Part shown: positions 27,308-35,711 of the stretch, piece by piece
Position numbering within the stretch: the stretch's first letter is position 1
How the letters are laid out: the number at the start of each line of letters is the position of its first letter
The notes under the pieces: generated by a model
The model's database searches: none
What the model saw: only the letters and a program-made list of their open reading frames with translations
Told to the model about the DNA's origin: nothing
Translations under genes and position numbers: made by a program
From: Bacillota bacterium
Lineage (GTDB): Bacteria > Bacillota > Desulfotomaculia > Desulfotomaculales > Pelotomaculaceae
Reading direction: 5' to 3'
Assembly (NCBI GenBank): GCA_029555205.1
Contig: JAKPTB010000143.1
Span: forward strand, 1-64,000
Length of the DNA: 64,000 nucleotides

Positions 27308-27586
27308 TTAATGAATTTTACCCGGACAGCCCCGGTGGATATCCTCAGCGGGGCAGGCTCCTTCCCGCTTTTCAGCCCGGGGAGCGCAATGCCCGCAGCT
27401 GCAGGTCTGCTCCTTTTTTTCCTTTGGCTTAAACCCCGCCGACTCCAGGGCGTCAGCTATCTGGTTACGGATGTATTTCAGGTACATAGCCCGGAGTTCC
27501 CTTTGCTCCTTTTCTTCCTGCGGGGTAAGTCCCTGTTCCCGTTTTTTACGGGAAAGCCTGTTGATTCGCGCAATTACATCATTCAT
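27308..27586 (-). CDS. UPF0291 (DUF896) family protein with a Cys-rich tail
   Basis: 92 residues. The first 50 match the YnzC/UPF0291 family (IARINRLSRKKREQGLTPQEE, then QRELRAMYLKYIRNQI), helical and of unknown function. A 40-residue tail adds a lysine-rich stretch and cysteines (CSCGHCAP), not typical of the short family members and possibly a metal site. GAGGTGAT lies upstream on the minus strand. It is divergent from hisS. Confidence 0.78.
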   Translation of the reverse strand: MNDVIARINRLSRKKREQGLTPQEEKEQRELRAMYLKYIRNQIADALESAGFKPKEKKEQTCSCGHCAPRAEKREGACPAEDIHRGCPGKIH

Positions 27587-27667
27587 GCCTGGAATATCAC
27601 CTCATTATTATTATAATCCTATCAAAGTAATATTTCCAGGAATTCAGGACTGCCGGAAATGCCTTCA

Positions 27668-27696
27668 TTGACAAATTGAGTTCTTTTGCATAAAAT
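27668..27696 (+). promoter_or_regulatory. promoter of the hisS T-box transcript
   Basis: TTGACA at 27668-27673, a 17-base spacer and TAAAAT at 27691-27696. Expected start near 27703, just before the T-box. Confidence 0.75.
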
Positions 27697-27719
27697 GTTT
27701 TTCAGGTAACAATGGATCC

Positions 27720-28006
27720 AAACAGACTTTAGATTTACACAGGTCTAAAGCAATGACCGGGAAAAGTAGGCGCATTGATTTATGGCAGGGAGGGAGAGCC
27801 ATCGACTGAAAGCTTTCCTCAATAAACAGGCGTTGAAGAACACCCGGGAGCGGTTCCCGAACGCGCCCTGTGCGCCAGTAGGCGGGCCCGGTAACCCCCG
27901 TTAAAGGGTTGAAAGGGAATACCAGAGGTTTTCCGAGCAAGGGTGGCACCACGGATAAAACATCCGTCCCTGGCCATGCTGTCACATGGTCCGGGTCGGA
28001 TTTTTG
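27720..28006 (+). ncRNA. T-box riboswitch controlling hisS
   Basis: tRNA-sensing leader. Stem I has the AGTA loop-E motif (27765-27768) and, on its 3' side, GAAGAA followed by CAC at 27841-27843, the histidine specifier. The flanking CCGG bases (27757-27760 and 27844-27847) pair to close the loop. The T-box sequence AAGGGTGGCACCACGG is at 27939-27954; its ACGG can pair with CCGT (27964-27967) as antiterminator. The competing terminator is 27962-27978 with 27985-28001, then TTTTT. Uncharged tRNA-His should allow read-through. Confidence 0.93.
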
Positions 28007-28041
28007 TTGTTAACTGTTTATTTTAAAGGAGGCTTAGATCG

Positions 28042-29310
28042 ATGCTGACAACCCGTCCGCGCGGTACCAATGACATTCTGCCCGGAGAAGTGGAAAAATG
28101 GCATTTTCTCGAGCACCAAATCCGCGGCATCTGCCGCGAATACGGGTACTCAGAAATCAGGACACCCATTTTCGAGCATACCGAGCTATTTCTGCGTGGT
28201 GTAGGTGATACAACTGACATCGTTGAAAAAGAGATGTACACATTTATGGACAGGGGTAACCGGAGCATAACCCTGAGGCCTGAAAATACTGCGTCTGTTG
28301 TCAGGGCTTATTTGGAGGAAAATCTTTACGCCGGCCCCCAGCCGGTTAAGCTTTTTTACTGCGGTCCCATGTTCCGTTATGACCGCCCCCAGGCCGGACG
28401 CTTCAGGCAGTTTCACCAGTTTGGGGTTGAAGCTTTCGGTTCACATGATCCGGCGCTTGACGCCGAGGTTATGGCTATGGCTATGGATTTTTACGGCAGG
28501 CTTGGTTTGCGGAACCTGAAGCTGCTCGTTAACAGTGTCGGTTGCCCTGAATGCCGTCCTGGCCTGCGTCAAAAGCTGCAGGATTTTTTCCGGTCCAAAT
28601 TGGAAAAACTCTGCCATAACTGCCGGGAACGTTTTAATAAGAACCCCTTGAGAATTCTGGACTGTAAAGAGAACAAATGTGCAGAAGCAGGAGAAGGCGC
28701 TCCCGTGATCCTGGACTGCCTTTGTCAGGACTGCCGGGAACATTTCGAGGAGGTCAAGCGCCACCTGAACTTGTTGGATATTCCCTTTATCGTAGACCGG
28801 TGCCTGGTCCGCGGGCTGGACTACTATACCCACACAGCTTTCGAAATCACCGCAGAGGATATCGGAGCCCAGAGCTCCATCGGCGGTGGGGGCCGCTATA
28901 ACGGCCTGGTGGAAATCTGCGGTGGTCCCCCTGTCCCCGGGATCGGCTTCGCCCTGGGCATCGAGCGAATTCTTTTAGCCATGGAACGCCAGGGAATTAA
29001 GCTACCGGGTTTGGCGCGGCCCGAAGTCTTTGTGGTTACAGCTGGTGACCAGGCTGCCGACGCTGCATTCCGCATGCTCTTCCAACTCCGCTCCGGCGGT
29101 ATCTCCGCCGACAAGGACTATTTGGGCAGAAGTTTGAAAGCCCAAATGAAGTATGCCGGAAAAACCGGTGTCAGGTATGCCGTCATTATCGGCGAGGAGG
29201 AAATGAAGAAAGGTTTAGTGGTGGTCCGGGATATGAGAACAGGAGCACAGGAGGCCGTAGCAGCAGGGCAAGCGGTACAATACATTCAAGACCATAAACA
29301 GCAGGTATAA
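28042..29310 (+). CDS. hisS: histidyl-tRNA synthetase
   Basis: Class II synthetase, 422 residues. Motif 1 region is GYSEIRTPIFE, motif 2 region is FYCGPMFRYDRPQAGRFRQFHQFG, and the HisRS-specific LVRGLDYYTHTAFE and motif 3 GIGFALGIERIL are present. The C-terminal anticodon-binding domain starts at about residue 325. AAAGGAGG precedes ATG 28042. Expression should depend on charged tRNA-His through the T-box upstream. aspS follows after 75 bases. Confidence 0.97.
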   Translation: MLTTRPRGTNDILPGEVEKWHFLEHQIRGICREYGYSEIRTPIFEHTELFLRGVGDTTDIVEKEMYTFMDRGNRSITLRPENTASVVRAYLEENLYAGPQPVKLFYCGPMFRYDRPQAGRFRQFHQFGVEAFGSHDPALDAEVMAMAMDFYGRLGLRNLKLLVNSVGCPECRPGLRQKLQDFFRSKLEKLCHNCRERFNKNPLRILDCKENKCAEAGEGAPVILDCLCQDCREHFEEVKRHLNLLDIPFIVDRCLVRGLDYYTHTAFEITAEDIGAQSSIGGGGRYNGLVEICGGPPVPGIGFALGIERILLAMERQGIKLPGLARPEVFVVTAGDQAADAAFRMLFQLRSGGISADKDYLGRSLKAQMKYAGKTGVRYAVIIGEEEMKKGLVVVRDMRTGAQEAVAAGQAVQYIQDHKQQV

Positions 29311-29385
29311 TAATTAAAATTGTAAGCGAAGGCAAGCCTGTTTTCAGTTATAACATAGCTAATTTGTGCGGGAGGGCTCTTAAAG

Positions 29386-31209
29386 ATGATCGAAGAACAA
29401 CAAATTGAATGGTTTAAACAAAGCCAAATCGATTCTATGGAGGGATTAAAACGCAGCCACTACTGCGGTGATTTAAATACCAGCCACAACGGGGAAATAG
29501 TGGTTTTAATGGGCTGGGTCCAGCGCCGGCGCGACCACGGGGGCTTGATCTTTGTCGACCTCAGGGACATCAAGGGTTTAGTCCAGGTAGTCTTCAGTCC
29601 TGATTTACACCGTGAGGCCTTTCATAAAGCCGAGGGGGTACGCAGTGAGTACGTCCTGGCAGTGCGGGGAACTGTCAGGATGCGGCCGGAAGGAACGGCG
29701 AACCCGAACCTGGCCACAGGTGAGGTCGAAGTACTGGCCCATGAACTCCGGGTTTTGAACAGGGCCAAGACGCCGCCCTTTTATATTGAGGACGGGGTGG
29801 ATGTTGATGAAAACCTGCGGCTCCGCTACCGCTACCTGGACCTGCGCCGTCCGGAGATGCAGGAAGCTCTTATTCTGCGCCACCGGGCAGCCAGGTCGGT
29901 CCGTGATTTTCTTAACGGGCAAGGGTTTTTAGAGATCGAGACACCGATGCTGACCAAAAGTACACCGGAAGGAGCCCGGGATTACCTTGTTCCCAGCCGT
30001 GTTAATCCAGGTAGGTTTTACGCTCTTCCTCAATCTCCTCAGCTCCTCAAGCAAATATTAATGGTAGCGGGGATGGACCGGTACTATCAAATTGTGCGCT
30101 GCTTCCGTGACGAAGACCTGCGGGCTGATCGCCAGCCTGAATTCACCCAAATTGATATCGAAATGTCATTTGTCAGTGAGGATGAGGTCAGGAGCTGCAT
30201 GGAGGAACTTGTAGTCAGGCTTTGCCGTGACACCATCGGATTAGATATCCCCCGCCCGTTTTTGAAGCTTTCTTACCAGGAAGCTATGGACCGTTTTGGT
30301 TCGGACAAGCCGGATACCCGCTTCGGCCTGGAGCTAAAAGATATCTCCAGCATTGCTGCGGGTTGCGGTTTCAAGGTTTTTGCCTCAGCTGTCGCCGGAG
30401 GGGGCCAGGTCAAGGGGATTAACGCCAAGGGTTGCGCTTCCTTCAGCCGCAAAGAGATTGATGATCTCACAGCCTACGCTGCAATCTACAAAGCCAGGGG
30501 ACTGGCTTACTTTACAGTCACAGAAGACGGAATAAAGTCTGCTATCGCCAAGTTTTTTACAGAAGGTGAGCTTCAGGCCATCCTGGCTAAAATGGAGGCC
30601 TGCCCCGGCGATCTTCTGCTGTTCGTTGCCGACAAGCCTCAGGTGGTGGCCGACTCTTTAGGAGCCTTGCGCCTGCACCTGGCAGAACGCCTGGAGCTGA
30701 TTCCACGAAATACCTTCAATTTTTTATGGGTGGTGGACTTCCCCCTGTTGGAGTACGATCCCGGGGAGAACCGTTATGTTGCCATGCACCATCCCTTTAC
30801 TTCTCCAAAGGACAGCGACTTGCCGCTGCTTGAAAAAGAGCCCGGCAGGGTCAAGGCCAAGGCCTACGATATGGTTCTGAACGGGGTGGAAGTAGGCGGT
30901 GGCAGCATCAGGATTCACCGCAGGGATGTCCAGGAAAAACTATTTTCCCTCATCGGGATCAGCCCCGAGGAAGCAACGGAAAAGTTCGGATATATGCTGG
31001 AAGCTTTTGAATACGGCACCCCGCCCCACGGAGGATTCGCCTTCGGATTCGACCGTCTTGTCATGCTGCTGGCCGGAAAGAAAACAATACGCGATGTAAT
31101 CGCCTTTCCCAAAACCCAGAGCGCAAGCGACCTGATGACCCAGGCGCCAGGCCCGGTAACGGCGGCGCAGCTCAAGGAATTACATTTAAAGCCGGTCTCC
31201 AGGAAATAG
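29386..31209 (+). CDS. aspS: aspartyl-tRNA synthetase
   Basis: Class II synthetase of the bacterial type, 607 residues. The N-terminal OB anticodon-binding domain ([19 protein letters not shown]), motif 2 ([22 protein letters not shown]), the bacterial GAD insertion (about 320-430) and motif 3 ([13 protein letters not shown]) are present. The first 17 residues are an extension; homologues start near [13 protein letters not shown] (ATG 29437), but GGGAGGG at 29369-29375 supports ATG 29386. Whether it also charges tRNA-Asn cannot be decided here. Confidence 0.96.
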   Translation: MIEEQQIEWFKQSQIDSMEGLKRSHYCGDLNTSHNGEIVVLMGWVQRRRDHGGLIFVDLRDIKGLVQVVFSPDLHREAFHKAEGVRSEYVLAVRGTVRMRPEGTANPNLATGEVEVLAHELRVLNRAKTPPFYIEDGVDVDENLRLRYRYLDLRRPEMQEALILRHRAARSVRDFLNGQGFLEIETPMLTKSTPEGARDYLVPSRVNPGRFYALPQSPQLLKQILMVAGMDRYYQIVRCFRDEDLRADRQPEFTQIDIEMSFVSEDEVRSCMEELVVRLCRDTIGLDIPRPFLKLSYQEAMDRFGSDKPDTRFGLELKDISSIAAGCGFKVFASAVAGGGQVKGINAKGCASFSRKEIDDLTAYAAIYKARGLAYFTVTEDGIKSAIAKFFTEGELQAILAKMEACPGDLLLFVADKPQVVADSLGALRLHLAERLELIPRNTFNFLWVVDFPLLEYDPGENRYVAMHHPFTSPKDSDLPLLEKEPGRVKAKAYDMVLNGVEVGGGSIRIHRRDVQEKLFSLIGISPEEATEKFGYMLEAFEYGTPPHGGFAFGFDRLVMLLAGKKTIRDVIAFPKTQSASDLMTQAPGPVTAAQLKELHLKPVSRK

Positions 31210-31312
31210 CCTTGAAAATGTATAAAGATGAAATTTTTGCAAACACTAACAGCAAAGTTAAAGCTATTGCTACTTGAAAAGGGCTATATGTTATGTTAAC
31301 ATTAAAGTGTCA

Positions 31313-31510
31313 ATGAAAAGCCCTGCTATGTACGTGATAAACCTTGAAGTTTTTGCCAACACAATTAAAATGGAGCCTGAGCTCTGAATGTGGCTTGCAT
31401 GCCTCCATGATGTTGAGGAAACAAAAAGCATTCAGGAGGGCATCCACCTGGTAAAGCAGGTTCAAACTTTTGGGATTCACGGCATCAGTGGGGTTTTAGT
31501 TGGGTTATAA
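31313..31510 (+). pseudogene. possible gene remnant with an internal TGA
   Basis: An ATG frame from 31313 runs 24 codons to TGA 31385, then continues without a gap from ATG 31388 for 40 codons to TAA 31508 (includes DVEETKSIQEGIHLVKQVQ). There is no good ribosome site and no recognised family. A decayed gene or chance frame is more likely than a real product. The remainder of 31210-31608 holds only the terminator at 31517. Confidence 0.2.
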
Positions 31511-31516
31511 GCTGAT

Positions 31517-31566
31517 GGGTTTTCAGTTGCGGCTTGATCAGGCCGCCGGCTGAAAACCCTTTGTTT
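31517..31566 (+). terminator. terminator upstream of tcdA
   Basis: GGGTTTTCAG at 31517-31526 pairs with CTGAAAACCC at 31550-31559; inner GCGGC/GCCGC also pair. Followed by TTTGTTT. Confidence 0.8.
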
Positions 31567-31608
31567 ATGATTGATAAAGATTTGATTTATGATTGAGGTG
31601 AAACTAAA

Positions 31609-32367
31609 ATGCCTGTCCGTTTTTCCCGCACCTCTATGCTTATCGGCAAAGAAGGTCTTGCCCGGTTGATGAGCTCCAAAGTAGCAATATTCGGACTGGG
31701 CGGTGTAGGGTCTTATGTTGTTGAAGGACTTGCCAGGGCCGGTATCGGTCATTTCCACCTGGTGGACTTTGACCTTGTGGAGGAATCAAATATCAACCGT
31801 CAAATCCACGCCTTAACGAATACCCTGGGCAGGTTCAAGACAGAATTAATGGCAGAACGGATTCTGCAAATAAATCCTGAAGCCTTTGTCAGCACCCATT
31901 CTGCCAGATATCTGCCCGGCAGGGGTGAAAGCCTGATTCCTACGGGTTTAAACTACCTTGTGGATGCCGTTGATGATGTAGCCGCAAAAGTAGACCTGAT
32001 TGCCTACTCAGTGAATAAAGGCATACCAGTTATTTCCGCCATGGGTGCAGGCAATAAACTGGATCCAAAATTATTTGAAGTTGCGGACATAGCTCAAACA
32101 TCCGTCTGTCCCCTGGCCAGAAATGTCCGCAGAAGGCTGCGGGAGGCGGGTATTAGCCGGGGTGTGAAAGTTGTATATTCAAAAGAGCTGCCCTTAAGAC
32201 CCTTTTTACATAACAGTACTGAAGCGGGTAAGTCTAACCCGGGCGGGATTGGCAAACGCATTTGCGGAAGTATTTCCTTTGTTCCATCTGTTGCAGGTTT
32301 AATCATTGCCGCCGAAGTGGTTAGGGATATATTGGAAATACATGCCAGCAAAGCGGGTTCAAAGTAG
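31609..32367 (+). CDS. tcdA: tRNA threonylcarbamoyladenosine dehydratase, ThiF/E1 family
   Basis: E1-like enzyme that cyclises t6A37 in tRNA to ct6A using ATP. The nucleotide-binding motif FGLGGVGSYVVEGLARAGIG is at about residues 25-44, followed by the E1 motif DLVEESNINRQ, a VDAVDD switch and a Cys in TSVCPLARNVRRRLREAG. 252 residues, normal. GAGGTG precedes ATG 31609. Placement after hisS-aspS recurs in Clostridia. Confidence 0.9.
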   Translation: MPVRFSRTSMLIGKEGLARLMSSKVAIFGLGGVGSYVVEGLARAGIGHFHLVDFDLVEESNINRQIHALTNTLGRFKTELMAERILQINPEAFVSTHSARYLPGRGESLIPTGLNYLVDAVDDVAAKVDLIAYSVNKGIPVISAMGAGNKLDPKLFEVADIAQTSVCPLARNVRRRLREAGISRGVKVVYSKELPLRPFLHNSTEAGKSNPGGIGKRICGSISFVPSVAGLIIAAEVVRDILEIHASKAGSK

Positions 32368-32517
32368 AAAGTGAAAAGTGGTACATTTCCCTGAAGAATG
32401 AAATAAAAAACAAAAAACATCATAATTCTCTGCCTAAATTCCATAATAAAAGTATCCTTCTAATTAAATTTGATAAATTATGCAAAGTGATGTAATGCAA
32501 GTCAAATTTATGTGTAA

Positions 32518-32547
32518 TTGACAAAGAGTTTTCAGAGGTATTATAAT
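32518..32547 (+). promoter_or_regulatory. strong sigma-A promoter for trxA
   Basis: TTGACA at 32518-32523, an 18-base spacer and TATAAT at 32542-32547, both perfect consensus. The leader runs about 115 bases to the thioredoxin gene; no structure is recognised in it. Confidence 0.8.
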
Positions 32548-32671
32548 AATATGGGTAGATCCTAAACGGGTATCTATTGCTTGATTATTCAAACTATTTA
32601 ACATGATTGTATTGTTGTGTGTGTGTTTGGGAGAGTAGTATTACAGTATTAAAGAGAGGGGAGAGGAAACT

Positions 32672-33001
32672 TTGGCTAGCGAAAAAATAATGATATTAAA
32701 TGAAACTAACTTTAGCCAAGTGATCAGTGAAACCACAATACCAATTCTGGTGGATTTCTGGGCGGAATGGTGCGGTCCGTGTAAAATGATTGGCCCGGTT
32801 GTTGAAGAAATTGCATCCGAATTTGAGGGGAAAGTTCAGGTAGCCAAACTGGATGTTGACGAAAACCAGAACACTGCTTCGAATTATAAGGTTGTAAGTA
32901 TACCGACTCTTATTCTCTTTAAAGAAGGCAAAGAAATGGAGCGCTCTATCGGTTACAAAAACAAGGACGAATTACGGCGTTTACTGAACAAGTACGTATA
33001 A
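32672..33001 (+). CDS. trxA: thioredoxin
   Basis: Cytoplasmic disulfide reductase, 109 residues. Active site FWAEWCGPCKM and the cis-Pro loop VSIPTLILFK are canonical. TTG 32672 follows GAGAGGGGAGAGG. A near-perfect promoter and its own terminator make it a strongly expressed single gene. Confidence 0.97.
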   Translation: MASEKIMILNETNFSQVISETTIPILVDFWAEWCGPCKMIGPVVEEIASEFEGKVQVAKLDVDENQNTASNYKVVSIPTLILFKEGKEMERSIGYKNKDELRRLLNKYV

Positions 33002-33083
33002 ACTGCATTTCAAGCAGCAGGTAAATTTTGTCTGATAATCAACCGTTAAGGATTTTGACTCATATAAATAGTTTTTTAGAATT

Positions 33084-33107
33084 AAGCACGTTTAACGTGC
33101 TTTTTTT
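33084..33107 (+). terminator. terminator after trxA
   Basis: AAGCACG at 33084-33090 pairs with CGTGCTT at 33096-33102, followed by T residues. Confidence 0.9.
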
Positions 33108-33190
33108 ATTTGGTGAATGACGGTATGATTTAATCATAACTCCAGATTAATAATAGTGATTTTAGAAAAAAGCAACGGGAGTGATCGAGG

Positions 33191-34501
33191 GTGAACCTGT
33201 TTGAACAGGCCATGGAAAAGAATATTTCCAGTACAGCTCCTTTAGCTGAAAGGATGAGGCCCAGAACCCTGGAGGAGTTTGAAGAGCAGACAGAAATTGT
33301 TGGCAAAGGTACTCTTTTGAGACGTTCCATTGAAGCTGACAACCTGATGTCCGTCATTTTTTACGGCCCGCCGGGAACCGGAAAAACGACTTTGGCCAGG
33401 ATAATTGCCGGTATGACCAGAGCTCATTTTGAAACCATCAACGCCGTAATAGCAGGGGTGGCAGACATCAGGCGAGTTGTGGAAGAAACGAAGGAGCGGC
33501 GCTCGCTTTACAATAAAAAGACCATCCTGTTCATTGATGAAATTCACCGTTTTAATAAATTGCAGCAGGATGCGCTGCTTCCCTTCGTAGAAAACGGCCT
33601 GATTACCTTGATAGGTTCCACCACCGAAAACCCCATGTTTGCTGTTAACCGGCCGCTCCTCTCACGTTCCCAGTTGTACCGCTTCAGCCTTCTCTCCAGG
33701 GAGGCTGTGTTGCGGCTCTTAATCAGGGCGCTTGCTGACGAGGAAAGGGGTCTGGGCCGCTACCGCACGGAAGTCCATCCAAAGGCTCTGGAACATCTGG
33801 CCGGGATAGCCAACGGAGATGCCAGGGTTGCTTTAAATGCCCTGGAACTGGCGGTTATGACCACACTGCCTGATTCCGGGGGAATCCGCAGGATTACCCT
33901 GGCTGAAGCAGAGGAGGCCATTCAAAAACGTGTCCTGAGGTACGACCGGGAAGATGAGCATTATGATGTGATCTCTGCTTTTATCAAAAGCATGAGGGGC
34001 TCCGATCCCCAGGCCACTCTGTACTGGCTGGCCAGAATGCTCTATGCCGGAGAAGATCCGTCCTTCATTTGCCGCCGGATTATGATCCACGCCGCTGAAG
34101 ACGTGGGGCTGGCCGATCCCCGGGCACTTGTTGTCGCCTCTGCTGCAGCGCAGGCTGTGGAGAGGATAGGGATGCCTGAGGCCCGGATTGTGCTGGCCGA
34201 GGCAGCGCTTTACATTGCCACCGCTCCCAAAAGCAATTCAGTAGTTCAGGGAATTGACAGAGCCTTTTCAGCTGTAGAGAAAGAACGTGCCGAACCGGTG
34301 CCGCCCCACTTAAGGGGTACGGGATATCAAGGAGCGGCGGCCCTGGGACACGGGGAAGGTTATAAGTACCCCCATGATTATCCCGGCGGATATGTAAAAC
34401 AGGATTATCTGCCTGATAATATGGCAGGGCGGGTTTTTTACGAACCGTCGGAATATGGATTTGAACTCATAATAAAGGAAAAAATGAACAAACTGAAATA
34501 A
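33191..34501 (+). CDS. rarA: replication-associated recombination protein A (RarA/MgsA)
   Basis: AAA+ ATPase acting at stalled replication forks. Walker A is YGPPGTGKTT and Walker B FIDEIHRFNK; sensor 1 is GSTTENP. The C-terminal tetramerisation domain has VISAFIKSMRGSDPQATLYWLARML and a conserved GYKYPHDY. 436 residues. The GTG 33191 start is preceded by GGGAG about 10 bases upstream. The gene is transcribed separately from the Rrf2 gene that follows. Confidence 0.95.
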   Translation: MNLFEQAMEKNISSTAPLAERMRPRTLEEFEEQTEIVGKGTLLRRSIEADNLMSVIFYGPPGTGKTTLARIIAGMTRAHFETINAVIAGVADIRRVVEETKERRSLYNKKTILFIDEIHRFNKLQQDALLPFVENGLITLIGSTTENPMFAVNRPLLSRSQLYRFSLLSREAVLRLLIRALADEERGLGRYRTEVHPKALEHLAGIANGDARVALNALELAVMTTLPDSGGIRRITLAEAEEAIQKRVLRYDREDEHYDVISAFIKSMRGSDPQATLYWLARMLYAGEDPSFICRRIMIHAAEDVGLADPRALVVASAAAQAVERIGMPEARIVLAEAALYIATAPKSNSVVQGIDRAFSAVEKERAEPVPPHLRGTGYQGAAALGHGEGYKYPHDYPGGYVKQDYLPDNMAGRVFYEPSEYGFELIIKEKMNKLK

Positions 34502-34539
34502 ACAATTATTCTCCTGGATTTCTTTTCATCATAATTAAA

Positions 34540-34568
34540 TTGACAATATCCTAGTAACATGCTATGAT
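34540..34568 (+). promoter_or_regulatory. promoter of the Rrf2-iscU-mnmA unit
   Basis: TTGACA at 34540-34545, a 17-base spacer and TATGAT at 34563-34568. Transcription would start near 34575. Confidence 0.75.
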
Positions 34569-34574
34569 ATCCCT

Positions 34575-34706
34575 TGAAAATATGTAAGGGGAACTACCCT
34601 GCCAGCAACCCTGACGTAACTGTCCCGGGGGGATACTCCACAGAGTTCAATTACATAAATGGGACCATCTTAAAATTGGTTTGCTGGTTATTAAGGGGGT
34701 ATATTT
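34575..34706 (+). promoter_or_regulatory. folded leader of the Rrf2 regulator gene
   Basis: A 130-base leader. CCAGCAA (34602-34608) can pair with TTGCTGG (34681-34687), closing a domain that contains a second nested helix, GTCCC (34622-34626) with GGGAC (34661-34665). The closing helix ends 5 bases before the AAGGGGG ribosome site (34693-34699). The nested pairing and position suggest translation control. I cannot match it to a known riboswitch class. Confidence 0.4.
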
Positions 34707-35126
34707 TTGCGGCTTTCAAGCAGGGGACACTATGGCCTGAAAGCAATGCTTGACCTGGCGCAAAACTTCGGAGAAAAACCCGTACCTTTAAAAAGTGTTG
34801 CTCTGAGACAGAATCTATCCGAGCACTATTTGGAACAACTAATTGCCAAGCTGAAAAAAGCAGCCCTCGTGAAAAGCGTACGTGGCTCACAGGGGGGCTA
34901 CATCCTGGCCAGAGAACCTTCCCAGCTTACGGTGGGAGATGTTTTTCGCGCTATGGAAGGTCCTGTTGCACCCCTGCTCTGCGTTAGCGAGGAGAATCCG
35001 GTTGGCTGTGATGAAGCGGATTATTGTATTACCCGTTCCGTTTGGGCAAGGGTTCGTGATGGAATAGTCGCTGTTATAGATTCCATTACGCTGGAAGATT
35101 TGTGCCGGGAGACAAAAAAACTTTAA
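34707..35126 (+). CDS. Rrf2 family transcription regulator, IscR-like
   Basis: 139 residues. The N-terminal winged helix starts RLSSRGHYGLKAMLDLA. The recognition region LVKSVRGSQGGYILAR is typical. Three cysteines, C92, C101 and C107, match the Fe-S ligand arrangement of IscR-type regulators; CymR lacks them. This indicates an Fe-S- or redox-sensing repressor rather than a cysteine-metabolism regulator. TTG 34707 has AAGGGGG 7 bases upstream. Target genes probably include the following iscU and mnmA. Confidence 0.87.
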   Translation: MRLSSRGHYGLKAMLDLAQNFGEKPVPLKSVALRQNLSEHYLEQLIAKLKKAALVKSVRGSQGGYILAREPSQLTVGDVFRAMEGPVAPLLCVSEENPVGCDEADYCITRSVWARVRDGIVAVIDSITLEDLCRETKKL

Positions 35127-35279
35127 AGCAGGGAAAAAGAGCTTGCAAAGAGCTTGCTCAAAATTATTAAGCATTTGTGAGCCCGGGAAAAAGCAATATT
35201 TATAGTTGTGATTTTCCTAATTATTTCCTGTATTTCTCCTTTCCCCTTAATTCAAATGTAAAAGAGGAGGCCTGTATTA

Positions 35280-35657
35280 ATGTATAGTGAGAAAGTAATG
35301 GATCATTTTAAGAACCCCAGAAATGTCGGTGAGATTCCTGACGCTGACGGTGTTGCCGAAGTGGGAAACCCTGTTTGTGGTGATACTACAAAGATTTATC
35401 TTAAAATTAAGGGGAATATTATAGATGATATTAAATTTCAAACATTCGGCTGCGGCGCAGCCATTGCTTCCAGTAGTATGTTGACAGAAATGGCCAAGGG
35501 CAAGACGATTGAAGAAGCTCTTCAAATTACGGATCAAGCGGTTGCGGATATGCTGGACGGGCTTCCTCCTCAAAAGATGCACTGTTCCAACATGGCGGCA
35601 GATGCTATGCATAAAGCCATTGAAAATTACAGAATGAAAAAAGAAAAAGGCGCCTAA
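35280..35657 (+). CDS. iscU: Fe-S cluster assembly scaffold IscU/NifU-like
   Basis: Scaffold on which [2Fe-2S] and [4Fe-4S] clusters are built. The 125 residues include the three ligand cysteines C33 (NPVCGD), C58 (FGCGAA) and C102 (MHCSN), plus D35. AGAGGAGG precedes ATG 35280. In most Clostridia a cysteine desulfurase gene lies between the Rrf2 gene and this one; here only about 150 non-coding bases remain. Confidence 0.93.
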   Translation: MYSEKVMDHFKNPRNVGEIPDADGVAEVGNPVCGDTTKIYLKIKGNIIDDIKFQTFGCGAAIASSSMLTEMAKGKTIEEALQITDQAVADMLDGLPPQKMHCSNMAADAMHKAIENYRMKKEKGA

Positions 35658-35711
35658 ACTAAAATATTTAATTAATAAATATTTACTAATAACTAGTAAA
35701 AGGTGAGTCCG

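Noticed and set aside
29311-29385. T-box for aspS
   Set aside because: The 75-base spacer is too short and has no T-box sequence or terminator.
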